64,000 nt of DNA from Protea cynaroides (taxonomy: Eukaryota > Streptophyta > Magnoliopsida > Proteales > Proteaceae). Location: assembly GCA_028583415.1 (NCBI GenBank), contig CM053267.1:49815414-49879413 (forward strand), read 5' to 3'. A program made the position numbers and the translations under genes. Below the pieces are notes generated by a model that made no database searches, was not told the DNA's origin, and saw nothing but the letters and a program-made list of their open reading frames with translations. Below, in pieces: positions 23,806-35,306 of this stretch (position 1 is its first letter; each line of letters starts with the position of its first letter).

Positions 23806-24203
23806 TTCTTCTTTGCATTTATGAGGCAACACAACATTGTCAAATGTGGGGTGCGGCTGATGTTACTCCATGTTGCATTAAAGCTCACGCTATAAATATC
23901 CGGTACTCCATCCACTACATGGTTCTCCATTAGCAGGGTTTGGTTCTTCTACATCCACTGCAAGGTTCTCCAAACCCTGTTTATCTCCCCTAAAGATAAT
24001 CTCCACTAAAGACATTCTCTGTCCACTCCAAGGTTCTCCATTATTTTTTCATTCTTCTCGAGGGTTTGATTCGTGGAAGCTTGCAGCGTAGCATTGGAGG
24101 GCTTCTTGAGGATTTGGTTCGTCTGCTTCTTAATGGTGTTTAGATGTTGACATGATGAAATTATATTTCTTTTGTCTCCGTTTACCTCATCAATGCTATA
24201 TAT

Positions 24204-24716
24204 GAAACACTGACCAATAAAAATCATCAAAATGGATCCACTTGTTTGAAAGGTAAGCCTCATTCAAAATCGAACTGCGTGGCAGGCTTAATGGTGTTTA
24301 GATGTTGACTTGATGAAATCTCTGTTTCTGTTTGGCTAAAAAAACAGATAAATTGTGCCTGTCATCCCCATAGAAGGGTCGAACATGAGAAGGAGAGGTT
24401 CTGAAGTATTGCAAGAAGATCCTTGCAAGTTTCAAGGTCCCCAAGAAAGTTTTCTTGACTGATACCCTCCCCAAGACTGCGACCGGGAAGATACAATGCC
24501 GGATTGTAGCTGAACACTTCCTCGCTCAAATCTCTGCTGCTAAAGTATCCAAATTTGGAGCATAAACCAACAATTTTTGACAGATTTCCATCCATACTTG
24601 CTTAAAATTATGAACGGATAGATGAAATAGCTTGTAGAAAAAAAAGAAAAAAAAAAAAAAAGATTGTCATAAAACGGGTGGATCCATTTTGATGATTTTT
24701 ATTGGTCAGTGTTTCA
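24204..24716. repeat. Perfect 39-bp inverted repeats enclosing ~435 bp
   Basis: 24204-24242 (TGAAACACTGACCAATAAAA...) is the exact reverse complement of 24678-24716. Just inside the left arm a block TTAATGGTGTTTAGATGTTGAC (24294-24315) directly repeats sequence at about 24129-24150 outside it. A minus-strand ORF of 77 codons (24362-24595) lies inside. Its product is unrecognised, with protein-like composition (CSKFGYFSSRDLSEEVFSYN). It could be a small DNA element with a captured fragment. Confidence 0.7.
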
Positions 24717-24719
24717 GAC

Positions 24720-27700
24720 ACTTGTAATCAATTTCCATTTTCTGCAAGACAAAATACAAAGAACTGAGCAAATGAATGCTGTTGCATTGCTTATCTCCCT
24801 GTTGTAATAATATGTACCTTATTTGAGAAAAAATCACTTATCTGGTTGTTGAAGAAGTCGAGTTCAATGTTGAAAACTGCAATCGATCATCAAAATAAAA
24901 TGTTCGAAGTTGGGTCGTATCATAATCGGTACTGTCCTAAAGTCAGAATTTTCCTCCACAGGTGCAATCGGGTTATGATGCAAATGTGGCTCCAAGATAA
25001 ACAGCCTTGGCTTCCCACATTAAACCTGCACTAATCTAATGCACCCCTTCGAATATTTCGGAGTTGTGCTTAAGTCAAATGCAAGACGAAAATGCAATTC
25101 GACAAAATAACGGTATTTCAGAAAAACATAGGGAAATACCCTTGGTATATACTTACAAAGAGGGAGAGAGAGTGAGAGAGAAAGAACCAAGAAAACCTAG
25201 TTTTTCCAACTATTATTTTTAAGGCTTTCCCCTCCTCTATTTATAGAGGATAATATGTATTTTCAAGGCACCCTTAGAGGAAGGGAGTGTCTCTTTCCGA
25301 ACCAACATATCTTTACAAGACACTCCAAGGAAAGGATGTGTCCCTTGTTAAGACACTTCATGGAACCGGATCAAACGGGTTGAACCGTTATCAACCCAAT
25401 AATTCTGGGTCAAACAGGTTAAACCATTACCGATCTAATAGAAGTCAAATTAAAACTCAACCCATCCAAGGGGTCATGGGTTCTAATTAATCTCACTAGT
25501 CTCATACCGAGATAATCAAAACAAAAATAAATTTTTATTTTAAAACTTTATTTAATAAAAATTGACAAAATACAATAATTTCCCCATAAGTTTCAAAATA
25601 CCAATAAAAACAAATGATAACCTAAGCACATTAGAACAATAAGACACATCGTCGCAAATGTCTTTTGGACTTGACTAGGCCTGGCAAGCCACACTACAGA
25701 GTACGGGTTGAGTCAGACTCATTGAACCTTTCCTCATTGGTGTAATCGATTGTCCTACTAGCCATATCCTAGTGTTCGACCCTTCAGTATACCTTTTTTA
25801 TAATGAACATTTTGGCCCTGTCCTTATCTTGGATCATTAATGTTTAGAGAATTCATCCATAGAAATTCTCATCGAAAACGGTCACACTTCATACATTTAC
25901 TTAGGTCAGCCCATAGTATGCACCATGGTTAACATATCCCCACAAATCTATAAATTTTTGGCTGATTAAGAATTTTAAAACTCATCATTGGATCGTCGCG
26001 GTGAATACTATCTTGCCATCTAACCAGAGTAAGCAATAAATGATAATACTAGTCAAATCATCCTGTGACTTTGTTTTTATTCTTTGAACCTAATTCTAGG
26101 GATCTTCTTTCACATAGGTTGGGTGTCCATCACCTTGACTCATGAATAATGGACCATAAGTTTATTCCTTTAGATGAATACCACAAAAGTGGTCAGAAGC
26201 TAAATAATTTTCCAGTTGGAAATGCCCCAACTGAATAAAAGCGCACTACCTCCTTAGTTTCTCCAGATATATTATACAATTGCTAAGACATACATATTTT
26301 GGATGTCCTTAGACATTTATGCAGCCGGTCAAATCATATTTGTCTTATCTGACACTTGTGCTTCTTGCTTTTATATCTACTACTTAAGATAGCACAATCA
26401 GTTTTGATTTTCATCATATAATTGTCATTGAAATCTTTAGCCACTTGGCCCCTATCTCGACTTTTAAATCTCACAACCTCTCATAAGATTTTACATGGTG
26501 GAACCAATACCATATAGGTTTCAGTTACCCTTTCACCAACACATGCTTTTATGCATGTCTTTTATTACACTTGTTAGTGTTCTCAAATCTAGGTTTATCT
26601 TCTAGATTCTATAATAAGAGAAATCTTAAGTAGAGATTAATCTTACTTGAATATGCCAATTTATTTTTTCAATAAATCCACCATGCAAAACTTGCATGTT
26701 ACCTCACTTTTGGTTTGACCATACTCTCCCCGAGTATGCATATTATAATCTAGAGAAAATTTCAGCTACCACTCAAAAAGAATTGACCAAATCACTTACC
26801 ACCTAAGTTGTTTAAAAAAATCACCTACTACCTAATTTAGACAAACGTTTATCAAAAAGATCCAAAAGCAACTAACAGAGTCATTAATTGCTGATATCAG
26901 ACGTTAGAAAATACTTGAATGAGAATAATACCCTCACCCCTTTCTTCTTCCTCTCATCTCTCTATTGTGTCTGTTCTCTATCTGAGACTCATAAATGAAT
27001 TACACAGAAAAAAAATAAAAAAACAAAAAACAAAAAAAAAATGTTAGGATTTGAATACGAAGGAAATAATAAAATTAGGAAAAAGAGAAGGAATCCAAGC
27101 CGATACAGTGAGACATGTTGCAGATTCTTGAGTCCTTCTTCCTCTTCCACTAATGGACAACTCTCTAATGGTAAACTTTTCCTAAAGCTTTGGAATTCAA
27201 AAAGCGTAAAAACCCTATTAAAAAAATCAAAAGTTCAAAACCTTCTCTGTGTTCACAAAAGAAACCCTAAATGATTGTGCCGTGATTTTTCGTTCTGTTC
27301 CTGTATTCGCTGGTGATGTATTAATGGCTGGCACATGTAGGTCTAATTGGTTTTTTCAATTTTTTTTTTTAATTCTCTTTAGTTAGATTAGTTCTCATTC
27401 AAATGGACTGCAACGGTGAAACTTTATTCTTCTTCTTCTTCGGCTCTTCCCTTTTGTGCGACTACAATTCAGAAATGAAACAAATCAATTTTTTTTTATT
27501 GGACAATAATTATTCTGAGAGATGTATAAGACCAAAACTGAAAAAGTCCAAACCAAACAAGCCCATGGGCACTCCGAGGTTGATAGAGTAATCATATATC
27601 CAAGCTTGAATGTTGGAGAGGAGGTTTTCTGGGAAGGCGATGGTAGGTTGTGGTTGTCTGTATTTGTCCCGTTTTTATAGTTGCAACTATTTTTTGTGCC

Positions 27701-28230
27701 AAATTTAGGGCCACGATTGGTGGTGCGGTGGTTTTTATTGGCTACTAGCTAGTTGGCCCTGGTATATCGTCCATGTATAGGCATGATCCGATCCAAAGGA
27801 GTCCATCTGTAAACTCCAACCATAGGAAATTCTCCTCTTCTCCATTTTAATGAATTACTTCTGTTTGTCCGGGAAAATCAAGTGGGGTTTAACTATCAAA
27901 TCATTGTGTAAGAAAAAACAAGCAACAAGTGGGTAGGGTCAAAGCAATGGGCATATCTTTTACAAAAAAGATAATTATAATAATGGACTTATCCGTACAT
28001 ACATTCCTTTTGGAATTAAAAACAAAGGTCATGTTGGTCTAAAGATCTCTTTGATATAATTAATATTGATAATTTATAAAAATAAATTATGATTCATAAA
28101 TAATAATAGTTTAATATATTAGGTATAAAGAAGTAATAATAAATTATTAAAATAATAATAAATACATTCTAATCTATTTGTATATTTTAGATTATTTTAA
28201 ATATAAATAAATAGTATAAATCTTGTCAAA
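24720..28230. other. Gene-free repeat-derived stretch
   Basis: No gene recognised. 25040-26760 has the texture of a long, decayed LTR or LARD-type region: scattered stops, ACGGGTTGAACCGTTATCAACCC-like motifs at 25376-25430, and no gag or pol. 26760-26870 (AAATCACTTACCACCTAAG) resembles termini of TIR elements, but I found no partner. Small ORFs at 27041-27274 and 27403-27591 are low-complexity and not credible. Confidence 0.3.
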
Positions 28231-28232
28231 AT

Positions 28233-28857
28233 TAAGAGTAAATTACACTAGAGGTATCCAATGTTTTGAGAAATACCAAAGGTACCTCATATTTCAAAAA
28301 TCACTCACATTTCATACATATTATATCTGGAGTACTTCACGTTTCATAATATTACATTTGGGGTACCATTTGACATAACTTTCATAGTAATAGAAAACTT
28401 GGGAAATTGATATCTTTTTTTTTTTTTTTAACATCATATCCATGATCGGGAACCGGAGAAGAAAAGATTAACTAAATAAAACCTTCCTTCGAAATTTTAA
28501 TTCAATTGGATTGTTGGTTTTGAAGAAATTAAAATTTGAAAACAAAAAATGTAATTATGGATTTTTGCAAAATGCTTCAAATCCAGTCCTATTTTTTAGG
28601 CCAATTGTTGCTTTTCCAGCGGGTGTACCACCGATCAAGCACCAAATAAGGGTACTTCAACATGAAACAATACTTATTCGAATTTTTAAGTCAATCAGAT
28701 CTCAAGTATGCAAGAAATCCAAGACTAGAGTAAAGAAGAAAGATAAGTCAAATATTGGAAATATAAAAAGAGATACCTCTAGTATGATTTTGAAACGTGA
28801 AATACCTCTGTTGTGATTTCTCAAAACGTTAGGTACCTCTAGTATAATTTACCCTTA
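28233..28857. mobile_element. TIR DNA element, 625 bp (MULE-like ends)
   Basis: The left end TAAGAGTAAATTACACTAGAGG is matched in reverse complement by the right end TAAGGGTAAATTATACTAGAGG. Similarity continues inward through CAATGTTTTGAGAAAT against AACGTTTTGAGAAAT, over about 45 bp. The interior 101-codon ORF (28511-28816) has no recognised domain. I could not find a clean target duplication, so the outer edge may be eroded. The ends resemble the Pack-MULE at 40089. Confidence 0.7.
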
Positions 28858-29060
28858 CAAGAAAAATTAGCAATAAAAGCATTGGTAGGCATTGACATAT
28901 TGTCTTCAGTGTTTCACACAATATGTTTCACATATCTCAAATGATAGATTTTCTTGTCTATTTTGAGCCATAGTGTAGTCAGGGACGTTATAGGGGTATT
29001 GTAAAATTTCAGATCTTCTATCCGTGCACACCAACTGAAAAATTTATATTGGTTACATGT

Positions 29061-29316
29061 CAACAGAAATCGTCTCCCGCCTGGGTTTGGACGGGAGACT
29101 GGGCGGCCCGGATGGATGGCCGCCATGTGGCATTCGGAGGGATCCGAGCCCTCCATTCGAGCCGACCCCCCAGTCGACAAGCTGAGCCGACTGGGGGGTT
29201 GGCTCGGATGGAGGGCTCGGATGGAGGACTCGGATCCCTCCGAGTGCCACATGGCGGCCATCCATCCGGGCCACCCAGTCTCCCGTCCAAACCCAGGCGG
29301 GAGACGATGTGGATCC
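29061..29316. mobile_element. Foldback MULE-type MITE, copy 4 (most symmetrical)
   Basis: A 256-bp GC-rich element forming an almost complete hairpin: arms run from ATCGTCTCCCGCCTGGG to its complement at the right end, with the centre near 29180. The target duplication GGTTACATGT lies at 29051-29060 and 29317-29326 (9-10 bp). ORFs of 70-129 codons on both strands are by-products of the palindrome. Confidence 0.92.
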
Positions 29317-29329
29317 GGTTACATGTATA

Positions 29330-31360
29330 TATAATCGGTTCGGGTTACATTCCGATTTGGATATCTTCAATGCAACTCTTTTGTTGCATAACATCGGATA
29401 CTTTGAAACTTTATATAATTAGCAGTGTTGCTATTTGAGGATGACATTTGATCTACAGAAGATGAAATTGTTGTTGAAACTTATGTCCAAATCCATATAC
29501 TTCCCCCCCCCCGAGTATGCAATGACTATCATTACATGACTGGATTTCTGAAAATATTTGAAATCCAATTCTGCAAAATTATAAATGACTGATTATTAAC
29601 ACCATTATTAGTGAAAGATGCAAGAAATTCCCCTTTTGTTAAGCGAGCAGAAACTCCCAATCTTTTAGAAAAACCAATACTCACTTAAATTTTAGTAAAT
29701 CTAATTAGATGAAAGCTTAAAACATCCCAACTTTGTTGAGATGCAAATTTAACAGAACACTTACCTGCGCTATTCATATGCATTGTTGGGATATCGAATG
29801 AAGAACATACTACATTTTTTTCTAATGAGTCAATTTTCCTACTTGAGATTTTCCTTACCAGTCGATTTGGTTGTCGCCTGAGATGGGAACTAATAAACGA
29901 AGGTGATTTTCCTAACTAGTCAATTTGGTTGTCGCTTGAGATGGGAACCAAAAAACGAAGGTTCAGGTTTAAGTTCGATGTTCAGAGGTGTTGTTCTCAC
30001 AACATATTAGCTTGTCCGATGTTTTTGCCGAAGGTTCAGGTTCAGGTTCAGGTTCAATGTCGTTGTCAGAGTCCTCAAGTCTGTTCTTCTCGTTGGACAT
30101 CTTGAGTTGAGCAGTCACTCACATAGGGCTTTTGTGTTTGTTGGGAGTGAAACAAAGTCTTGAAGTATTTTTCATGATCTGATTTCTAATTGGCATAGAA
30201 GGTTAAAATGGTAAATGTGATTTTTTTAATCTTTAAAATATAAAAGTTTCGGTTCCTTCAAAAAATTGGGTTTCTATCATGAGTAAGTGTAATTGTCAGA
30301 AACTACTACTAGTATATGATATTAGTCCGAAGGTCAGGGGTAGTACGTATAATTTTCCCAATAGTTTATTATCACCAAAAAGGATAAATCTCCGACCAGT
30401 TACACTTTTTATAGCTTGGTTAGTATGAGCCCGATTATAAATTAGTAATCGATAAATGGGTAATAAATAGGTCAATGTTCAATTTATGAGAATCGATTAA
30501 TTAAATGGTAAAATCAATTCTAAAAGTGATGGGAATAGAACAAACCTGACCCAAAACCACGAGGATATTGATCTTTTGTTTTTTCTTAGGTAGAAACGCT
30601 AATTTCGGATCAAGCCAAATTGGTGTCGGGCTTTATAAGGGCCGACTGAAATATGTCTATTAAGAGGTTCAGGCTAGGTGGGCTGCACTGTGCACATTAA
30701 CTGAGGGGTCGGTCCGATGTCGATTTGTTACATGCTGACTTCGGGCATGTTTGGTTTCAGATTTACTAGCCCGGTAAGTGTTTGATTTTGGATTTACTAG
30801 CCCAGTAAGGGATGCCATCTTATTTTGGTGCTGATGGGTTGACCACAATATGTCCAAATCCTTGACATTCAGTTTTATTTGGATTAAGATGAAGTTTGGT
30901 GTGACTTTGGCCGATCCGTCTTAATGGTTTGGTTTTGGACTAACCCTGAACAGAGTGTGACCAATAAATATTATAACAAGTTAACCCAGAACATGTTCAC
31001 TATCAATTTGGTCTAAATCAGTTTCAGGTTAACTCGGCCCGACTCGATCCAAGCAACTGGTTTGGTCACAAAATTGACCCCCTAAATTCTCCTGGGCTGC
31101 CAAACTTAGGTAAGATAGTTCCGAGGGTAAAATTGGCACTTTGGCCGCCCCACCCCTTTACCCTGGACAAGAAGAGGATATAGCTGCAAAGAATCCCCAA
31201 TGATGAATGAAAGATGCAAAAATACAAACTTATGAGAGAACAAATGTAAATAACCTAAGATATGCGGCACGTGGAAAAAGGTTCCGTGGGCATGAAGGAT
31301 ATCCCATTGAAGGAGTATGACAATAAAAGCATTAAATATCTAAAAATCAACGGTTAAATT
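29330..31360. other. Intergenic region upstream of eEF2
   Basis: No gene recognised. Contains a short C run (29503-29512), a GGTTCA hexamer repeat (about 30034-30054), near-duplicate 30-mers around GATTTACTAGCCC(G/A)GTAAG (30760-30810), and a G-box core CACGTG at 31268-31273 about 100 bp before the eEF2 TATA box. Confidence 0.4.
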
Positions 31361-31366
31361 ACATTC

Positions 31367-31373
31367 TATAAAT
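31367..31373 (+). promoter_or_regulatory. TATA box of eEF2
   Basis: TATAAAT about 33 bp before a telo-box and about 150 bp before the leader-exon donor. This spacing fits a transcription start at about 31400. Confidence 0.55.
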
Positions 31374-31405
31374 CCAACGTTTAGAACACAATGTACGCAA
31401 CTACA

Positions 31406-31414
31406 TTAGGGTTT
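31406..31414 (+). promoter_or_regulatory. Telo-box (TTAGGGTTT)
   Basis: The complement of AAACCCTAA. Telo-boxes at or just after the start site are established features of plant translation-apparatus genes such as eEF1A and ribosomal proteins. Its place here supports 31.4 kb as the true eEF2 promoter although the start codon is 3.9 kb downstream. Confidence 0.6.
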
Positions 31415-31520
31415 CACAATTCTAGCTTCCCTTCATTTCCCCATATCCTGTCACCTGAGTCACCGAAATAGGCGACTGAGAGCTTTCTTCACCTGATCAA
31501 GGCTTGGCCTTGCTTCTTCT

Positions 31521-34500
31521 GAGGTAAGCTTCGAGCCCTTTTTTTTCTGTGTATCGTGTAGTCAGGGTTTTTTTTACCCCCGGTTAACTCGATTGTGCGG
31601 TTATCGGGATTATTAGATCTGGTTAATATGTCTAAACTTAGAGCTGAAGGTTTTATCTTATGAGATTCTTTAGTGTTGTTTGCTTCATTGGTTGTTCGTC
31701 TTAAAATATATTTACGTGGTGGAGTTCGTTTTGAGGAGGAATTCCGTAGGTGATTTGTTACTTTTTTCTAAGTTATAAGATTTTGGTGATTTGTTTGTTC
31801 TATATTGTTCTTGGTGGAAGTACTGGTATGTGGCAGCTGTTTTTATTGATTTCAGATGAACAACCATTATGGGTTTGTGAAGTCGTGTATTGTTTGCTGT
31901 TTGTTAAAGATTCTTTGCTTGATAATCATTGATTCGTCTAGTGGTTATGATGTGGGAGGCAATATCTGATGTTGTAGATTAGAATCGGTTATGCTTGATA
32001 CTGATTTGTGCTGCTTTTATCCTGTGGTCGATAAGGTATTTTCACATGTAAAACTGAGGTTGCTGGGTTTTTTTTTTTTTTTTGGGTACATGCATTTCTT
32101 GAAAGTGTTTAGTTTTTAGAAGTTGTAGGTTATATCTGATTTGAGTTTGTTTGGGCATCATGGAGAATTTTCTAGTTTTTTTTCCCCAATTTATTTATTC
32201 TAATCTGTTATTTACATTTTTCACTTTTTGGGTACTTCGCGGTTGAAGGTTCTCTTTATAGGTTTTTATTTTATATTTTATGTATAAATGTAATGTTTGC
32301 TTTTATTTGATTGTCTTAGCGTTTGGATAAATATATCTATTTACCTTATGGAGAAAAGTTTTCTGAACCGCCAACCGGATGAGGGAGAGTGGAAGATGAT
32401 ACAATTTGACCCTTACTAACCTGATTGAAATGCCCGTCAGACTCATGATTTTATCTCCAAGATGCTATGTCATCGTGGTCTTGGCAGTGACCAGTGATCC
32501 CTTGCCCTTTATTTATGTCAGATGTTCAATGTTTTATGTTTGATTTTTTTGGTTACTCGAGGTTATTTTTGTAACTTCCTATTGTGGTCAATTGTGGCCT
32601 TCTTATATTTTCGTTTTAAAAAATAAATGATAAAGCGGTTTCACATTCAGAAACCAGTGTAAGTATATATTGGGAGTCTAGTTTTGCAGCTGTTATTAAA
32701 GTCAGCCCCCCACCCTTTTTTTTTTTCTGATGCTGTTGCATTCTACTATGATCCTATTTGAGGCCGAAATGTAAGTTTACAAGAACCACAGGGGCCATAT
32801 GGCAATCTAATGGACTAAAAGTAGGCTTTGAGTATACGTTGGGCGTTTTACTTTATTGGGTTTCATTGTTGCTGGTCCATAGTTTGTTAGTTCGGGAACG
32901 GTGAAAATAGGGGTTCGATACGTACAAGTACTAAACAAACTAGATGTTAATAATACTTTCTAAAAACACGGTATTAAAAAATATGTATGGCAATAATATG
33001 ATACATTTAATAGGTGGTTAGTAAGTTTTATGAAAATAAAAATGCGGATATACATATACAGTATTTTTTTTGGGGGTAAGTATATGCACAGTATATATTG
33101 CTGAAGAAAAAAAAATCATTTTCAGTGTCCAAAGTCAGATGGAAAAGAGGATAAAGTAGCATCATGTCATCAGTTATCACAGGAAAAACAGATGTCTGGT
33201 TGCAAAGTCTAGATGGAGCCTTTGAATAAAGTGAATTATTTTATATACCACATGGATAGTGAATGAACAAATGTACACGTCCACACTTATTGTGGTAGCT
33301 TCTAAATATAAAAACATCCAACCCTTTTTTGTCATTAGAGTAAAAACAAAATGCGAAAAGTCGTAAGGAATCATTCTTATAATTAAGATTTACCTGGATG
33401 GAGATAGATGGTAAGGAAGGAAAGGGAAATGAGGAACCAAGAAAGGATCAGAGGGTTCTCGGAGGAGATGAAGACCATAGTGTGTTCCTCGGCAGAAGAA
33501 CCAGGCATTGATATTTTGATTAAATAAATTTTTAACACACTAACTGTTTAATACGTGTTACACATATTATATGTTTGTAATACGTGTTACACATATTATA
33601 CATGTTCTTATAGAATACATTTTTTCCTACTCTTTTGAAATATTATTTAAAAATTGTCTTCTTGAATGATTCATATGGGTATGTGTATAATATACGTACT
33701 ATTAAATGCGCACTTACTAATTATGAGCGGGAGCCTAGTTTATAAGCCCGTAAAGTGGGCTGGAAGTTAATGGATTAATGGTTAATGTTAGGTGTTTGAT
33801 TTAGATTATGATACTAATAGCTTATTGTTAGAGTTTTGTTTTGGATGTATTAACTTCATTCATTGTGTGTGAGTGGTTAGGATTTTTTTTTATTAATCTA
33901 TCTAGGAATTTCATAGGGCTATATATGTGTACCCTCCATCAGGTATACATGATCTGAATAATAGAATTTTCTTTCAAAAGTTTTGAGCTGTTGAGCTCTG
34001 CAAACTCTTCTATCTTATTGTTTCTTCTTCTTTCAGTCCAGTTCTGTTCATCTTTCTTCTCTGGTGTTGTATTCCCTGTTCTTTCCTACTATTCTTTTTT
34101 AATTATTACTTGTTCTAATTTGCTACACTCCCTTTTTCAATATATAGTTTGTTTTATATCTCTGTCTCTCTTATTGCTGATTAAGATCCCCTTAAAGTGG
34201 CACTATAGTTACCATTTACATTAAATTCTGTATTGTGCTACTGAATCTGATTAAGTAGAATCCAGGTTATGCTTCTATGCGCTGTTATCCTAGTAGAACT
34301 AGGATTGACCTGAACACACATTTCCTGCTCTCAGATTTTTTTTTTGGGAATTCTGTCGGTGAGTAGAGCGTTCAAATAGATTGCCTGATCTGAATTCAGT
34401 TTGCAAGATATAAATTCTCTCTCACATGTCACTAAATTTAAAATTGCTTTACTTATTCCTCCATTTCTGAAGATCCTGCGTTTTTTAATCACTCTCATAG

Positions 34501-35249
34501 TTTTCCTTGCAAGTTTTTTTGATTTGCATTACTTTCCTTTGAGTTGTTGTGGGAAAACGTGCCGAATTTTATTATTTTTTGTGTGCTTTCATTATTTTGA
34601 TGGGTTTCAGAATCCAAGTCCTCATGTTTTCTCTCCAATTAATTTACACCGAGTTATTTCTTCGAAATCATGTGTATATGATTCTAGCTATTTGCTCTCA
34701 GTGTCATATACTAGTTTTATGAATTACTTTATGCCTGTATGAGCCTATGAGGTTGTGGTTGGTCTTTAATCTGGTTTTTTATATGTAACTTTTTCTTATT
34801 GATTATGAGTGGGTGAACTCTTACCCACTTAAGTATTCTCATTTGCATGCGTCATCAATCTATTTCTTGTTTGAGGTTTATATGTTGGTTGAATTTGTTG
34901 GTTCTTCCTAGGAATCTGATGTATTATTGCAAATTATGAAGAAAATCTTGCTGTTGCATTACACAGTTGTGCTTTAATGGACAATAGCCTTTTTGAAGAA
35001 GATGAAAAGTGCCTTTCTATAAATATTAGTATATTTTTTTATGTTACAATGTGGTGGTCATTTTTTGTTCTGTTGTGCTTCTTCTTTGGATTGTGTGGTG
35101 GCCTTTCTTATGGATTATTCTGAAGGGCTTGCTTGCATATTCCAGTGCTTACTTTGTTTTTGTTGTTTTATCTTTGTTGGTTGGGTGATGCTATTTGGTT
35201 GTGTTCGTGACTTCTGGCTGATCATTATTTTCTGATTATAACTGTTGCA
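31521..35249 (+). other. Leader intron of eEF2 (~3.7 kb)
   Basis: The putative leader exon ends TTCTGAG|GTAAGCTT. The interval is T-rich throughout, as plant introns are, and ends ACTGTTGCAG|GAAATT just before the exon holding the ATG. No credible protein ORF or transposon with clear ends is seen in it. Intron-mediated enhancement is plausible for such a housekeeping gene (inference). Confidence 0.55.
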
Positions 35250-35306
35250 GGAAATTCTCCTTACACTATCTTTATTTTGAGGGGTTTCTAGCTAAGAGCC
35301 TTCAAG

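Noticed and set aside
26760..26870. Possible terminal inverted repeat of a MULE
   Set aside because: It resembles TIR ends (ACTTACCACCTAAG, ACCTACTACC), but no complementary partner was found downstream.
29049..29438. Overlapping 70-129-codon ORFs on both strands
   Set aside because: Produced by the palindromic, GC-rich foldback MITE at 29061-29316. The same applies to ORFs at 43143-43683 and 54941-55270.
34401..34742. 113-codon ORF in the eEF2 leader intron, and similar ones at 33991 and 35041
   Set aside because: T-rich intronic sequence gives Phe/Leu/Ser-rich ORFs. No domains, and positions are consistent with a single intron.
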